Assembly: GCA_002077045.2 (NCBI GenBank)
Contig: KZ111144.1
Location: 687,411-751,410, forward strand
Length of the DNA stretch: 64,000 nucleotides
Reading direction: 5' to 3'
DNA from: Rachicladosporium sp. CCFEE 5018
Lineage: Eukaryota > Ascomycota > Dothideomycetes > Cladosporiales > Cladosporiaceae
The notes under the pieces were generated by a model. That model saw only the letters and a list, made by a program, of their open reading frames with translations, ran no database searches and was not told where the DNA came from. Positions 31,094 through 42,642 of the stretch are shown one piece after another; within the stretch, counting starts at the first letter, position 1; each line of letters starts with the position of its first letter. The position numbers were made by a program, and so were the translations under genes.

Positions 31094-32770
31094 TCAGTCC
31101 GTCTTGAATCTCAATGGCCCACTCCTCTCCCTTAGTTTCTTCCCATAGATCTGTAAGAACACCACAATCAGATAGCTCGCCGCCACAACAGCCGCCTGGA
31201 TCCCAAACGTAGCCTCCGTGCCCATCTTGTTCGCCCACTTGACCTGGAAGTAACTGACAACGAATCCACCCGTAGTTCTCGCACAATTGATCCAAGCCGC
31301 CACCTCCCCAGATCCTTCGGGATAAGAGTCCAAGCAGTACGCAGTGATAGCCACAGTCGTAATCATGATGCCGAACACGTACATCCCCCATCCGAGTGCG
31401 GCGATCATGTAGTGCCAGCTTCTCTCTAGCGCGAAGCCCAGTACCACCAAGCCCACGACCATGAAAGGCGTACTGAACGCGATGGCAGTAAGTCGGTACT
31501 CGGGCTCCAACTTCTTCTCCTTACTTCTTCGTGTCAAGACCCGCGCGATGGTGTCGTGTAGCCAATGGCCTATGATCTCGCCTAACAGCGCTGCAACAAC
31601 GGGCGTGAAGTAGTAGAACCCAATCTGTCTCGGACCGAACTCGTAGGGGGGCGCGGTGAGGAAGATGGAGAGAGTCGTGTTTATGCCTACTACCCAGGCG
31701 AAGGTGAGGAGGTAGTAGATGGTTGATAGTGCGACTGTGGGTTTGATCAGCACCCTGAAAGGGCGCAAGCAGGCCTGTGCGAATGTGTTGCGCTGGTGGC
31801 GGGACTTCCATTGCTCTGTGCCTATCAGGCGTGCGACTCTGCCGTCAATGCCGGGAGTCTTGCGTGGACGGTCGACTTCGGGAACCTTGCGATTGAAGAA
31901 GGTCTCTTCTGCGAAGGCGATTTGCAGGACTAGACAGAGTGCTGTCATGATGGTGTATACTGCAAAGGCGATCTGCCACTTCTGCGTGGAGATGATGAAG
32001 GCTGTGAAGAGTGGACCGAAGTATGGCGACAGAATGACGAAGCTAGCCCAGATGTTGATCTTCCTCGCTCGCTCGTGAAGGTAGAATAAATCTTTGACGA
32101 ACATTACGCCGCCTCCTTGTGCGACTGTGGAGAAGAAGCCGTTCAGAATCCGGAAGGCCATGAAGGCGTTGAACGTGCCTGCGCCGGCGCATCCGGCTGC
32201 AGTCCAGACGGCAGTGAACGTGAACCAGAAGAGGACTGGCAGACGACCGAAGTAAGCAGCCAGTGCAACGACGAATACACCTCCTACTCCCAGCATGAAC
32301 ACATTCCCAACTTGCGAGTGATTGACAGTATCAGGACTAAGTCCCCACTCCGCGGACTGCGGCAGCAGGGTAACGGCACCAGTCGCTGAACCATAATCGG
32401 GCAGAAAAGCGGTCGCAGCGATGACGAGAAGGATGATGTGCTTCTTAGCATGCGACCAGTTGAGAGGGTCATTGACATCTGAGCTCGGCTGAGGGATCAA
32501 GACTGTGCGTCCATCTGGCGCGAGCTTGTAGTTCTGCCAATGCGAAGAGACCTCTTTCAGCACTTCCACGTCGAGTATGTAGCCATGTTTTTCGCCCCAA
32601 GTCTCGAGGTCGATGTCGCGCTCATTGCTATCGGTCGACTTGCTGCTGGCGTCAAGCTTGGCCACCTCTTCGCGTCCTGTCTTGAGGCCATTATACTTTT
32701 CGGTGTCTGCCATTCTGGAGCTGCGGTTACTGGAGTGCAGGAAGGGCGTGCCGTGAGATGTAGATGACAT
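31094..32770 (-). CDS. Major facilitator superfamily transporter (DHA1-like)
   Basis: A single-exon gene; 558 aa from ATG 32770. An upstream in-frame ATG at 32818 adds 16 residues and one at 32713 removes 19; none is decisive. About 12 membrane segments follow a cytosolic N-terminus with 'DPLNWSHAKKHIILLVIAAT', the usual entry to helix 1 in fungal DHA1/Hol1-like drug and polyamine transporters. The segment '..FFSTVAQGGGVMFVKDLFYLHERARKINIWAS' matches the motif-C/loop region after helix 4, and the loop between halves is rich in charged residues. A proton-coupled exporter or importer of small organics is likely; the substrate is unknown. Confidence 0.87.
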   Translation of the reverse strand: MSSTSHGTPFLHSSNRSSRMADTEKYNGLKTGREEVAKLDASSKSTDSNERDIDLETWGEKHGYILDVEVLKEVSSHWQNYKLAPDGRTVLIPQPSSDVNDPLNWSHAKKHIILLVIAATAFLPDYGSATGAVTLLPQSAEWGLSPDTVNHSQVGNVFMLGVGGVFVVALAAYFGRLPVLFWFTFTAVWTAAGCAGAGTFNAFMAFRILNGFFSTVAQGGGVMFVKDLFYLHERARKINIWASFVILSPYFGPLFTAFIISTQKWQIAFAVYTIMTALCLVLQIAFAEETFFNRKVPEVDRPRKTPGIDGRVARLIGTEQWKSRHQRNTFAQACLRPFRVLIKPTVALSTIYYLLTFAWVVGINTTLSIFLTAPPYEFGPRQIGFYYFTPVVAALLGEIIGHWLHDTIARVLTRRSKEKKLEPEYRLTAIAFSTPFMVVGLVVLGFALERSWHYMIAALGWGMYVFGIMITTVAITAYCLDSYPEGSGEVAAWINCARTTGGFVVSYFQVKWANKMGTEATFGIQAAVVAASYLIVVFLQIYGKKLRERSGPLRFKTD

Positions 32771-33266
32771 GATGAACGCAATATACCTACCTGTCAGCGA
32801 TCGACACTCCGGACCCATCTGCCGGGGTCTGTGGACTCTATGGGCCAGCGATCGCGAATCATGGAGCTTTGCGCATACAAGAAGCGCCTCACCGCGTTGC
32901 TGACTAGAGATGCTCTGCGTTATGCCGGCAGATCCTCGTGCAAAGCCACGCGACCATCAGATGGAAGCGGCGTAACCTAGATGGGAAGTAAGAGACGAGC
33001 AGACCTCATTTTAGGGCAAGATAGCTCGTTCTCGAGGTCCGCATTGGCCCCAGTAGATCTGCAGGCTGCGGGGTGTATTAGCGATAGATTGGGGCAGATG
33101 TGTGCTGCGCCGGAGAGAGTGGCGGCTGTTGTGCGGATGACGGTCTGACCCCTAGTGCTGGACGCAAGGTCAATCGTGTCGAACTGCTCGCAGTGTGGCT
33201 TGATTGTGCTGACTCTCTTGGCCAAATTTCTCGAATGATCAATCTGTTCGCGCAGGGGATTAGCTG
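32771..33266. other. Spacer between MFS promoter and alcohol oxidase 3' end
   Basis: 496 bases; no supported gene. Confidence 0.4.
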
Positions 33267-35903
33267 TTAGGATGAAGTATGAGGTGTGCGGTCCTGCGTC
33301 GCCGTCCTGAGGAGCGTGGGGTTCTTGGCGTGTTCAAACGAGAGCCTGCACTGCGTGATCCTAGACGCCCTGGTGTACACGACTACAGCGCTGTATATTG
33401 TATTATTCCAATTTATGTACATTATCAAATCTTTCTTCCCCTCACAACCTCGCCCTCTCCTCCGCTTGCCGAGCAGCTCTTCCGCGACTCCTCTAGCGAC
33501 ACCTCGACTGATGCCCATATTCGTAATCATTGGGTTCACTCCACTCGCGCTGGGGAACGCACTAGCATCGCACACATACACGCCCTTCGCGCCCCAGACC
33601 TGACCCCTCGGATCAATGACACTGTTCTTCGCCGCAGTGCCCATTCTGCATGTGCCCATCTGATGCGCGGAAGCGAAGCGCGAGGCTGGTGATGGGAAGC
33701 CGGTCTTGCGGATGATGTCGAGCCAGGAACGGAAGGTTGGGTCGTTGACTGAGGGTGAGGCGTTCGAGGAAACGGTGATGCTGAAGTCTGGTGTAGAACT
33801 AGGGCGGACGAAGGCAGGTACTGTAGGTATGGAGGTGTGGATCTCCTTGGCGCCTTCCACGTATGCGATCTCGGCGAGGTGAACGACACCTTCGAGGATG
33901 GCCTTCTTGTCGTGCTTGCTCGGCGTGTATGCTACTCGTATGCGGCCATCCTTTGGATCGGGGTAGATGCGTCCGCCGTAGCGGTCTCTCGATAAGCTGA
34001 TGTAGCCCGTCATGCGCTTCATCTTGGCTGCAAACTCCTTGCTGTCCAGCCCGCTTTGCCAGGGGAAGCCAGCAAGTAGCAGACTCGGCAGCATTGTCGT
34101 CGCCTCGAGCTTAGCGCCATACCACTCTCCATCGAGGTTCTCGAACTCATTCACAACTGATGTCAAGATACTGCCCTCCCACGGTCGAACGTCCTCGTCC
34201 CAAACAGCGGCGACGAATGACACCGGGTGCAGGTGCAGGTGGCGTCCGATGTGACTGTTCTTGATGCCAGAGCGAAGTAGAAGAAGCGGACTGGCCAGTG
34301 TACCACAAGAAACTATCACCCGCTTTGCCTTGATGATTACTTCCTGCTTTGCTCCAACATATCTTGCCGGGTTCCCGCTGCTATCTCGAGCGGTCCAAGT
34401 CCCACGTACGCCGACCGCTTGCCTCTCGCTGCTTGCAGCATCGTCGAACATAATCTCGGCACAGTCAAAGCCTTCCATGAATTCCGCACCCGCCTTCGCG
34501 GCATCTGGCAGGAATGTCTCGGTCGGTCCCTTCTTCCCACAGCTCCCGCATCCCAGCGTGCAGTAGCCGCAGTTGTGCGCTTCACCGCCAGTGTTTTGCG
34601 CTACAGCCTTTGCGGACCAGCCAAGCTTTCTTGCACCCTCAAGCAAAACCCGATTGCCCTTGTTGTGTTCGATTGCAGCAGTGCCGACTCCCATGCGATC
34701 GCAAACCGCATCGAGGTCTCGCTGAAATGCGGATGTGATGAAGTGGTTCAGGCCAAATTTCTGCGCCCACTCTCGTCGGACATATCCTTGCGTTTGCAAT
34801 GATGCACTCCAGTTGACAGTACCTCCGCCACCCCATGCACTGCCTGCCACAACAGCGATGCTAGCATCATCGGATTGAACAGCACCCGCATTCTCAAATA
34901 GATGCTCCATACCCTCTAGCTCCGACATAGGTAATCGGAGTGGGTTCCAGTAGTAAGACTTGTCCACAACCAAAACTCGAAGTCCCGCTTCAGCAAGGAT
35001 CTTGGCTGCTACTGCACCGCCGCAACCGCTGCCCACAATCACCACATCTGTCTCGATCACCACAGGCTCTGCGGCGATCGTCCGGGGTATCTGCAAGAAT
35101 CGAAATGCGTAGCTATCCTTCGAGGGCGTGCCGTGTACTGGCACTCGAGGGTAGCCAAGAACGAGGCCGAGCGTTGGCGATGTACGGATCCACAGGATCA
35201 TGCTCAGGGTTGTGAGTGATCTGTACAGGTCCCGCAAGATGGGTATGCGTGAGCTGGCCCAGTTCTGCAGTACCTTCTCTCGATCTGCAACTGGGAGGCA
35301 GTCCAGAGGGGTCACGTAGCCAGTCAGTAGCAGTGCGCCTGCCCGTGTGCTGTGTTGACGAAGTCAGCTAATGGTCATGAGGGCAGGCACATCGACAGAC
35401 GCCTTGGATCGTGGCAAGATTCGAAACGGGATTGTGACCTCGGGAGTTGCTGACATGGCTGTCATATCAGAGGAGACATGAGATGCTTTAAGAAGACGAA
35501 TGAAAACAACATCTTACTTCAATGCATTCAGGATGGTCAACAATCCAGACCGGCTGGTCTCATCCATACCGTACCCCAAGAGCCTCGAGATAGCGTTCCT
35601 GAACTCAGGCGTCGATGTAGCACTTTCTCCGAGGTAGGTTGTGATCACATCGCTCCCTATCGAAGCACCTGCGAGTTGTGCAATGCGATTCCGGGCTGTG
35701 TCGTATACCTGAGACCGGAGCGGGTGCTGTAGGAGGCGATTTCCCATCGACGAAGTGAAAGAGGGCACGACAGTGTCAGCTATGGCAGCGAGGATACTCC
35801 ATTGCTCTGCCGTGAGGGGGTCCTGCTCTGGACTAGGCGGAAGTGGTATTGATGGCGGGTTCGCGCCAGTAGTGTCGCCAGTGTTGGAAGTGATTGCGGC
35901 CAT
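33267..35903 (-). CDS. FAO1: Long-chain fatty alcohol oxidase, GMC flavoenzyme (copy A)
   Basis: Two exons, 35903-35518 and 35349-33267; 822 aa. The 168-base intron is long for this window; it has a CTGAC branch 13 bases before CAG, and the join gives 'LNALNTRAGALLLTGY'. The enzyme oxidises long-chain alcohols to aldehydes with O2, releasing H2O2, in omega-oxidation of alkanes and fatty acids; family members are peroxisomal or membrane-associated. Visible are the N-terminal FAO-specific helical region, the FAD Rossmann motif GSGCGG (235-240), 'CGYCTLGCGSCGKKGPTE', and the C-terminal catalytic region 'SAHQMGTCRMG' and 'NPMITNMG'. A C-terminal tail of ~55 residues beyond 'GVAEELL' is basic and not obviously conserved. 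The 5' two fifths is repeated at 56375-57477. Confidence 0.9.
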
Positions 35904-37530
35904 TGTTAAGTGTGCTGCTTGGATCAGTTGGTGAAACTACCCTTGAAAGCAGTCGACGTATAGTCCGCTTCGATCATCACCATGTTGAAGGGTGATGAAG
36001 TCGTTCTTAGACCGTGCTCGATCGAGTGCGCGAGCCTCGGCACCGATCGAGACATAGATCGCCGAGGGGTGGGGGTCTGCTTTCCCCCTTCTCTCTCGCA
36101 CAACATGTGTACGAGGTACGAGATCTTGAGGTTATTGAGTGAAGCGTAAGGAAAGCTGACGAGCAATCCTGTATAGCTTTCCCAGCGTGCTCATAGCGAA
36201 GAAATGAGCTTTGACTTCCCAGGAGAACTGGTGGAGTTGTCGCATCGCCAAGGCTGCAGTTCACAGCGGAGCATTCTCGGACGCACGCTTGCGCCTTCCT
36301 CGAAGGGTGACAGCGCCGCCCAGCGCAATTCATTATTCTGGTTCAGCACTTTACTAACATTATTCAGCCTGATGGAGCGCAAATTGATGAGCAGTGGGTC
36401 GCCCGGCCATGCGCACGCGAGCAGACTTGTGCATCTCCATATTGTTGTGGCGATTACGCCGCTTGGAGGTTGCCACCACGGGCGACGAAGCGTTCATCAG
36501 GAATAACCCACCATAGTCGGATCTCGAACCAGACGAAGCATCGAAAAATCGGCGACGGAGGTACAGCCGTAGCAAAGCCGACGCTTCATCGACGCCCTGC
36601 CGAAGTAGTTGCAAAACCTTCTACGATCGTGGAGCGACCGTTGCCGAAGACGGCAAGCTCATGCAAGTGATGTGGGCTAAACGGTCAAGCGAGGACGATC
36701 ACATGCTTCGTGATTGGCTGTAGATAAGACGACCGCCGCTCTCAACGGCTTTGCTGCACATCACCTGTTTGGCACGATTCGAAGGATATTCCTACGGTCT
36801 TTTACGAGGCAAAGACGAGTACAGCAGGCTTAAAGAACGGCCACGCTTGCTGCAATGCTTGACAACAACGCTGACGCGTGGCATAGATCGTGCGACCTGA
36901 GTGTTGCACTCGAGATGCGATCGCAGTGTCGCGTGCCAAACTGCTGTGAGCGTACTAGCGGTGTGGCCCAAGCGCCGAAAAGTATAGTGCGAGACCCACC
37001 CATCAAGAAGCTTTGAGAAACGGCTCTTGTGAGGACCGCAGTAGGTCATGGCAGCCGACAAGTGCTGGGCCGCCGTCTGGCACCTATACACTTTGTTGCC
37101 CGCCATGCGCATGCTTCCGCGCAACACAATCTCTCCCCTCATCACGAAGATAGCACACCGGCGTTGCACGGCGCACGCACAAAGACCACTCGCTACCATT
37201 CAAGTGCCGTTGAGCACTGCGCCACGAGAAGTAGTACCGGCAGACCGTTATCTTTATCTCTCCCAATTGGAAGCCACCCCTCTGTCTGATCTCCTCTCCT
37301 TGCTGCACGGATGAGCATCCGGGGACCAGGATTCTCCAGACCGCTACGATAAACGGACGACGAAGCCGGGGGAGTGGATAGCAGCGTAGTGCGCTCGAGA
37401 GCTCGTTGAAAGACGACTTGCATCCACTGTCGCGTGACATTGGCTCCTCGTCTGTACACAACCGAGTCCAGAACGCTCTCTGTCCCATGATATCCTCGCG
37501 CTATCGCTTCACTGGTGGACCGCTTTCGAG
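35904..37530. promoter_or_regulatory. Divergent region, alcohol oxidase / FYVE gene (copy A)
   Basis: This 1.6-kb spacer separates divergent genes and recurs in copy B (57478-59116). The part from about 37018 to the FYVE start codon is nearly identical between copies: I count four substitutions across 37081-37500. The half near the alcohol oxidase has more changes and small indels. Several overlapping open frames exist on both strands in the conserved half, none with a recognisable domain. Confidence 0.6.
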
Positions 37531-38616
37531 ATGATGGCAGCAACACCTTTTGTACCCACTGCGAACATGCAGTCGACCAATGATACCTCGCCTCCGCAAT
37601 CATTCTACCCAAACACCCCTCCCTCGATCAACACGTCACCAACTGGCCATTACACACACCTCCACGTCCGGCAACTGCGGACGCCGAAGCAACCACTTTA
37701 CACGCCAGCATGCCTTCGACCAACAGAACCACTGAACAGCCGGCCGAAGGATATACCCATCGGTCCGCGAGCGCCAGACACCCCACCTCGTAGGAAAGAG
37801 AGCAGCTTCGACAGTGTGAAGTCGGGATCACTGAGTCTGTACCCCGGCAGTCCAAGGGTAATGTCGCCAGATGAGGATATACCAAGTGCTCTGCATCGCG
37901 GGCTGAGTAGAGCCGGAAGCGAGATGGTTGAGGAAGAGCATGGAGAAGTGTCTGGACCGCCGACTACGGCACATTGGAAGGTGAGTCGATCAATCCTGCA
38001 ATGTTAGCGCTATGATGCCTTGCGCAATGCATCTCCTTTCTCAAGAAAAGCAAGGTGGGAGTGAACGTGCAGAGGTCGAGAGGCGCACAAGACGCAGTCA
38101 TAATGTCTACTCGAGCACGCAATACCCACCCAAATTGTACCGATGCCAAGAGCATCCATCACGGTGCTCTTGCAATCACCTACGCGCACATCCTACCCAA
38201 TCAAACGTAGTATGAGACCATGATATCTACTAACACCACACTCACAGCCAAACGAGTCCGCACTCGCCTGCGCCATCTGCCTGGCGACCTTCACGTGGTA
38301 CTTCCGCAAACACCACTGCCGACACTGCGGCGACGTCGTCTGCGCACCACACCTCATTCACACAGTCCCGCTTGATCAGAATGCTCGCTACCACACTGGA
38401 GGCGCGGCGAGCAAGGCGTGCGACACATGCTATCGTGAGTGGCGAATGATCAAGAAGCTTCGACATTCGCGATCGAATAGCGTGGCCGACTCGTTGTCCT
38501 CGCAAGGCACTGCGAAGCCACCGATGAACATCCCGCAAGGCAGTCGCCTAGGAGCTGATATGCATGTGGGGAGCATGGCTAGGTCGGAGGGCGGGATGGT
38601 GTGGTCGACCTTCTGA
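37531..38616 (+). CDS. FYVE zinc-finger protein (copy A)
   Basis: Two exons, 37531-37980 and 38248-38616; 272 aa. The intron is 267 bases, among the longest here, with GTGAGT donor and CTAAC branch. Exon 1 encodes a disordered Pro/Ser-rich N-terminus. Exon 2 begins the FYVE domain: C158-x2-C161, then the signature RKHHCRHCG (170-178), C182 and later 'CDTCY', giving the four Cys pairs that bind two zinc ions. The basic RKHHCR motif binds phosphatidylinositol 3-phosphate, so an endosomal or vacuolar role is expected. The usual WxxD motif before the first Cys is not seen. The protein ends in 'MVWSTF'. Confidence 0.85.
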
Positions 38617-39846
38617 TTGACCAGACTTACTCACCTCGACAGCTGGCTTCGATCTCGCGTCGAGACTGTCTCGACTGGATCAGACTCGGAGCATTCCGGA
38701 TCTGCCTGGCGAGTCGATGATACCTGCACCCCGACCACCACACATTACTGGAACATTATGGCGTTACGACCCTTGGGAGTTTGTCACTTATGATTGCGTT
38801 CGAGCGTTTCCTCACTTCCATTCAACGAACTCAACAACTTGGAGCTCTATTTGATTACTTTGGCGACTTGGCGACTGGGCGACTGGGAAGATTCAATTGG
38901 TTTTTGCGATCTTGTGATACCCACTATAGAGTAGAACTAGATCGACTGCGTGGAATCGGAGTCTTGGGCCATGGCGAAGGGTGAGCTGGCAGGCTTTGGG
39001 ATGGCGCTTGGGCTTATGATGACGCTAGACGGCCGATATGTATGTTAGGCATGGAAGTGCCACAATCTGTTGATGTTGAAAAGTTCGTGTCCCGTTCACC
39101 ACGTTTCAGCAATGTTGGACACAACACTTTCACACTCGACGGCGAGCAGCTCGAAGCCAAAGTGGCCTCTCTATATCGTGTTAATGTCAGCATTACCGGA
39201 CAAGCAATCCTGCAAGAAGTACGGGCATCGTCGGCGCCAAGTCTTTTTTTCCTTTCGCACGCGCATCCTCCAACCGCCAAACCCCTGCTTCCCCACCATC
39301 CAATCAACGCGTCCATACCTTGACTGCAGACAACGAACCTCTTCAGTACGCGCCGTGCAACGAAGCGTACCAGTGAAACGCTGTCTGCTATTATACAAAT
39401 CTGACCACTCAGACAACGATCACAGACGCTTTTCAACGCGACCTCAACTCTCGCTCTTGAGGAAGCGAGCCAATGTCAGACACACTGAACAGCTCCTTCG
39501 ACGCGAGTAGGCGCTTGGCCTGACCTCCAGGCCCCGTCAATGGCCGGATCATTGATCTGCACGAGGCACAGAGATGCATGTTCATGCAAGTATCACAGTA
39601 GCTGAAGCAGTGGGCGCTTTCGGCATGCAGGCAGGCTCGCCAGGTAGGTGCCTACCAGCAATGCAAGTATAGCGGCTCCCCGTTATTACACCACAGCACT
39701 CCTCCGCTCTCCTCTTCCCTCGGCGTCGAAGGCTTGCATTCTGTTGCGGAGCCTCGTCGGTTCCCTCCTATCTCGGTGGTCTCTTGCCACCAGTCTCTCC
39801 TGCTCACAGCCCTCCCTGTCCACCCTCTCAGCAACGATCGCCAGCG
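38617..39846. other. Spacer between FYVE and four-segment membrane protein genes (copy A)
   Basis: A 1.2-kb spacer with more substitutions and indels against copy B than the flanking genes, except for the last ~250 bases before 39847, which are closely conserved and probably hold the promoter and leader. No supported gene was seen. Confidence 0.45.
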
Positions 39847-40678
39847 ATGTCCTCCTCTCTCCGCCTACCGGCCCTGGCCTTCGCGTCCCTCTCTATAGCC
39901 CTCAGCATCGCAGTCTTGGCCTGCTCTGCCCGAACGCTTGCCATCTTCAATGATCAACACACCACGAACGCTTGGCTTCTACCAATCTGGCCGAACCATT
40001 TCGACTTGACAGGCCTGAAGTTACTCATCGGGACGTCGACGGGCATTGTGGTGTTGAATGCAGTGGCGGTCGTAGCACTGTTCGTGCCATCGGTATGGAA
40101 GCCATGAGAGCCACAGACTCAACAAAGATGTACTGATCAAAGGCGTAGATGCCAGCGAGCTTCACGGTCCTGCTGTCAGGCGTGCTGAGCAGCATTCTGG
40201 CTCTGGTAGCGTTGATCATGCCCTCGTTGCTGAATAACGAGGCGCCGAGGAGGGATACGCTGCAGACTTGGACTTGTAGTTGGCATGATAAGAGCACTTT
40301 CTCCGGCCAGCAGCCGCCGGCGCAGTTCAGCACGCTGTGCCATCAAACCGTTCGCCTCCCCCGCATACTCATCACTTCCTTTCCACTCAGCTAACCCTTA
40401 CCTTCCAGCGTTTCACGACTTTCACTCCCATCCCCATGCTCCTATTCCAACTCCTCCTCCTCGCCACAGCAGCCTACGCCCTCTTCCAATCTCGTCGCCT
40501 CACAAATGCCCGGGCTCATCGAACTGGAGGCGAGAGTGGCGAGATGGAGAAACCGCTTGAGTTGGGCGATTACCATGCGCAGCCCAGCTTTGACACCAAG
40601 AGGACTGTCAACGGCAGTCCGAAGAGTGGGGTTAGTACTAGTGTTGGGACTGTACCTGCCAAAGGCGCGCTTGGGTGA
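39847..40678 (+). CDS. Small four-segment membrane protein (copy A)
   Basis: Three exons, 39847-40092, 40149-40349 and 40409-40678; 238 aa. Introns are 56 and 59 bases. The second donor (GTTCGC) is weaker than the matching GTCAGT in copy B, but the phase and flanks agree. Hydrophobic segments are at ~8-27, 58-80, 85-107 and 159-175, with an extracellular/luminal loop containing two Cys (about 125 and 146) between the third and fourth. The C-terminus is short and polar ('GGESGEMEKPLELGDYHAQ'). The layout recalls MARVEL/SUR7-like fungal membrane proteins, but I see no family signature and make no functional claim. Confidence 0.75.
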
Positions 40679-40936
40679 AGTGGGATGTGCTGGGTTAAGG
40701 ACGGCATGGGATGAGGGGACGGGAAGCGTTTGGACGTTGTAGCAGAGGGGAGGGACGGGAAAGAAGGCGTCTATTGAATATATGTACTGTGGAATTCTGG
40801 GTATATGCTGAGCAGGGAGATGTCCTACACGTCCACCTCGGTCCCACGCATGACCCTCGCTGTGTCCAACCATCACGTCTCAACCCCTGCACTAAATCGC
40901 TCTCATATGTCACGCTCAATCTCACTTCGGCCGACT

Positions 40937-42642
40937 TCACCGCCTGAAAGCAGCCAAGAAGCTCTTCCGCTTCCCGACCCTCGCAGGCTTACTCTCCGGC
41001 ACAGGCGGCACGCTGTACTTGCCCCTCACCACCTCAGCCTTCTCAGGGATTCGTGGTGTAGCCGTGATTGTACTTCTTCGCTTCGCAGTATTCGCCTCCC
41101 CAGTCCCGCTTTCAATAACAGCTTTCTTCGCCGCTGCGGCCGCGTTATCAGGCGTAGAGGGATCGGGGTGCTCTTGGATCGAAGCAGAGGTAGTGTGAGC
41201 TTGGAGATTCTTCGGGAGGGTGGAAGTCTTGTGCGCGTTGCCGCGGGAGGATGTGCTAGCTGTGCTTGCGCTGCGATCGGGTTTGGGTGAAAGGGGATTG
41301 TTCAGCGGTGTGACGATGGCGGATTTGCGGCGCTCGGTGCGCGAGGAGACTGAGGCGGGGAGCGGCATGGACATATCTGCGTCGTAGTCTGCGGCTACTG
41401 GACGGCCGGAGAACGTCTTTGGTCGCCCATTGGCCGTGCGCGTTGAGGGACCGACGAGGTCTTCTTTGCTGATGCCATTCAGGCGTAGGCCGTTCTGCAT
41501 GGCTGTGTTGCCTCCATGCGAGGTGGAGGGGCGAGGCGGGTCATTGGTGCCGGCGAGCTCGAAGACGTTAGGGACTGTTGGGCTCTCGAGAGGTGGTGAG
41601 GCGGAAGCGGAGTTGCTTCGTCGGCGCTCGTGTCTGCTTGTTCGATCGGGAATGCCATTAGGGAGTGGGTTGAGTCGCGCATCTGTGGTGCTGTGTTTCT
41701 TGCCGGCGAAGCCAGGCATGCTCTTGCGGGCTTCTGCGATTGTGCGCTTGATGCTACCGTCGCCGCCTGCGTTGAGGCGCTCCGGTCGCTCGATCTCGCC
41801 GAGCATGGTGTTGCCATTTGTTGCCAAGTTCTCTTCGGGGATTGGATTAAACTTGATGATGCCTCGATCTGGCGGTACGCTCAGGATGTCTGCCATGAAG
41901 GACTGTATGAGCGCTGCGTTGCGCTTGTTGGTCACTGGCTGCATCTCTGAAGGCACGGTGCTGATTGTGAGGATGTAGCAGGGTTCGAACGTCCCTGCTA
42001 GCGCGAGACACGAGCTGTGGTCGACATTGATCATGATGGAGGAGTCTGGTCGCGTGTACCTCGCCGCGAGGTGGTACGAGAGGTCTGTGACCAATGTGAA
42101 CTCATCTTTGATCTGCGACGTCGTTAGTGAAAGTCAGACATCACCCGCAACACCGCACATACGATCACATTCGTCCTCAACTCTGCCACGACTGGTGCCT
42201 CCCTGTGCACCCTCTCCTTTGCACTGCTAGTTCCATTCTCCTTATACGCAAACACCTCCTCATAGTACTGCAGCCTCCTCTTGCCCGCCTCAGCCTCCGC
42301 AGAGTAGCTGACACTGTTTCTGTCTGGCATAGCGAAACTGGCAGTATTCCTGTCGGCGTTATATGTCCCGTTCCCGATCAAATTCGCATAAGCGTGCGCG
42401 ACGTAAGTGCTGTCGCATTTTCCCGTAGGATGTACAGGCGACACAGGCGACAGTCCAGTAGTGCTTACAACCGTTTGCGCCGCGCGAGATCCGCTGTGAT
42501 CAGCCGCAGCAAGCTTCCTAGCAGCAGTAGCAGAAGGCAGGCTATCAAGATCCGATATCGTAGTGGTGGTAGCAGTCAATGGCCTTCCTTCCGCAGGATA
42601 GTCGCTCGAAGTGTCGATGGAGACTTGGGTCGAGTGTGGCAT
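40937..42642 (-). CDS. Protein with internal MIF/tautomerase-like domain (copy A)
   Basis: Two exons, 42642-42163 and 42112-40937, with a 50-base intron; 551 aa. Residues ~149-265 resemble macrophage migration inhibitory factor: 'APVVAELRTNV' at the start, 'SSIMINVDHSSCLALAGTFEPCYILTIS' and 'PDRGIIKFNPIPEENLATNG'. MIF enzymes use the amino group of Pro1 freed by Met removal. Here the equivalent proline lies ~150 residues inside the chain, so tautomerase chemistry is unlikely unless the protein is processed. The N-terminal region is Ser/Thr-rich; the C-terminal ~280 residues are disordered with Arg/Ser/Pro and end in a basic 'RVGKRKSFLAAFRR'. Fungal proteins of this layout are known as conserved but uncharacterised. 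Confidence 0.85.

Larger units (their letters stand above)
34801..42359. repeat. Duplicated block, copy A (at least 7.5 kb)
   Basis: This interval matches 56375-64000 in the same orientation, with an offset of 21,574 bases at the alcohol oxidase, 21,586 at the FYVE gene and 21,641 at the MIF-like gene. The offset changes show small indels. The left edge is set by the N gap and the right edge by the window end, so the true extent is unknown. All four genes are present in both copies. Confidence 0.97.

Noticed and set aside
41430..41978. Plus-strand frame of 182 codons, also open in copy B (63071-63619)
   Set aside because: Antisense to the MIF-like exon; its persistence follows from the near identity of the copies.
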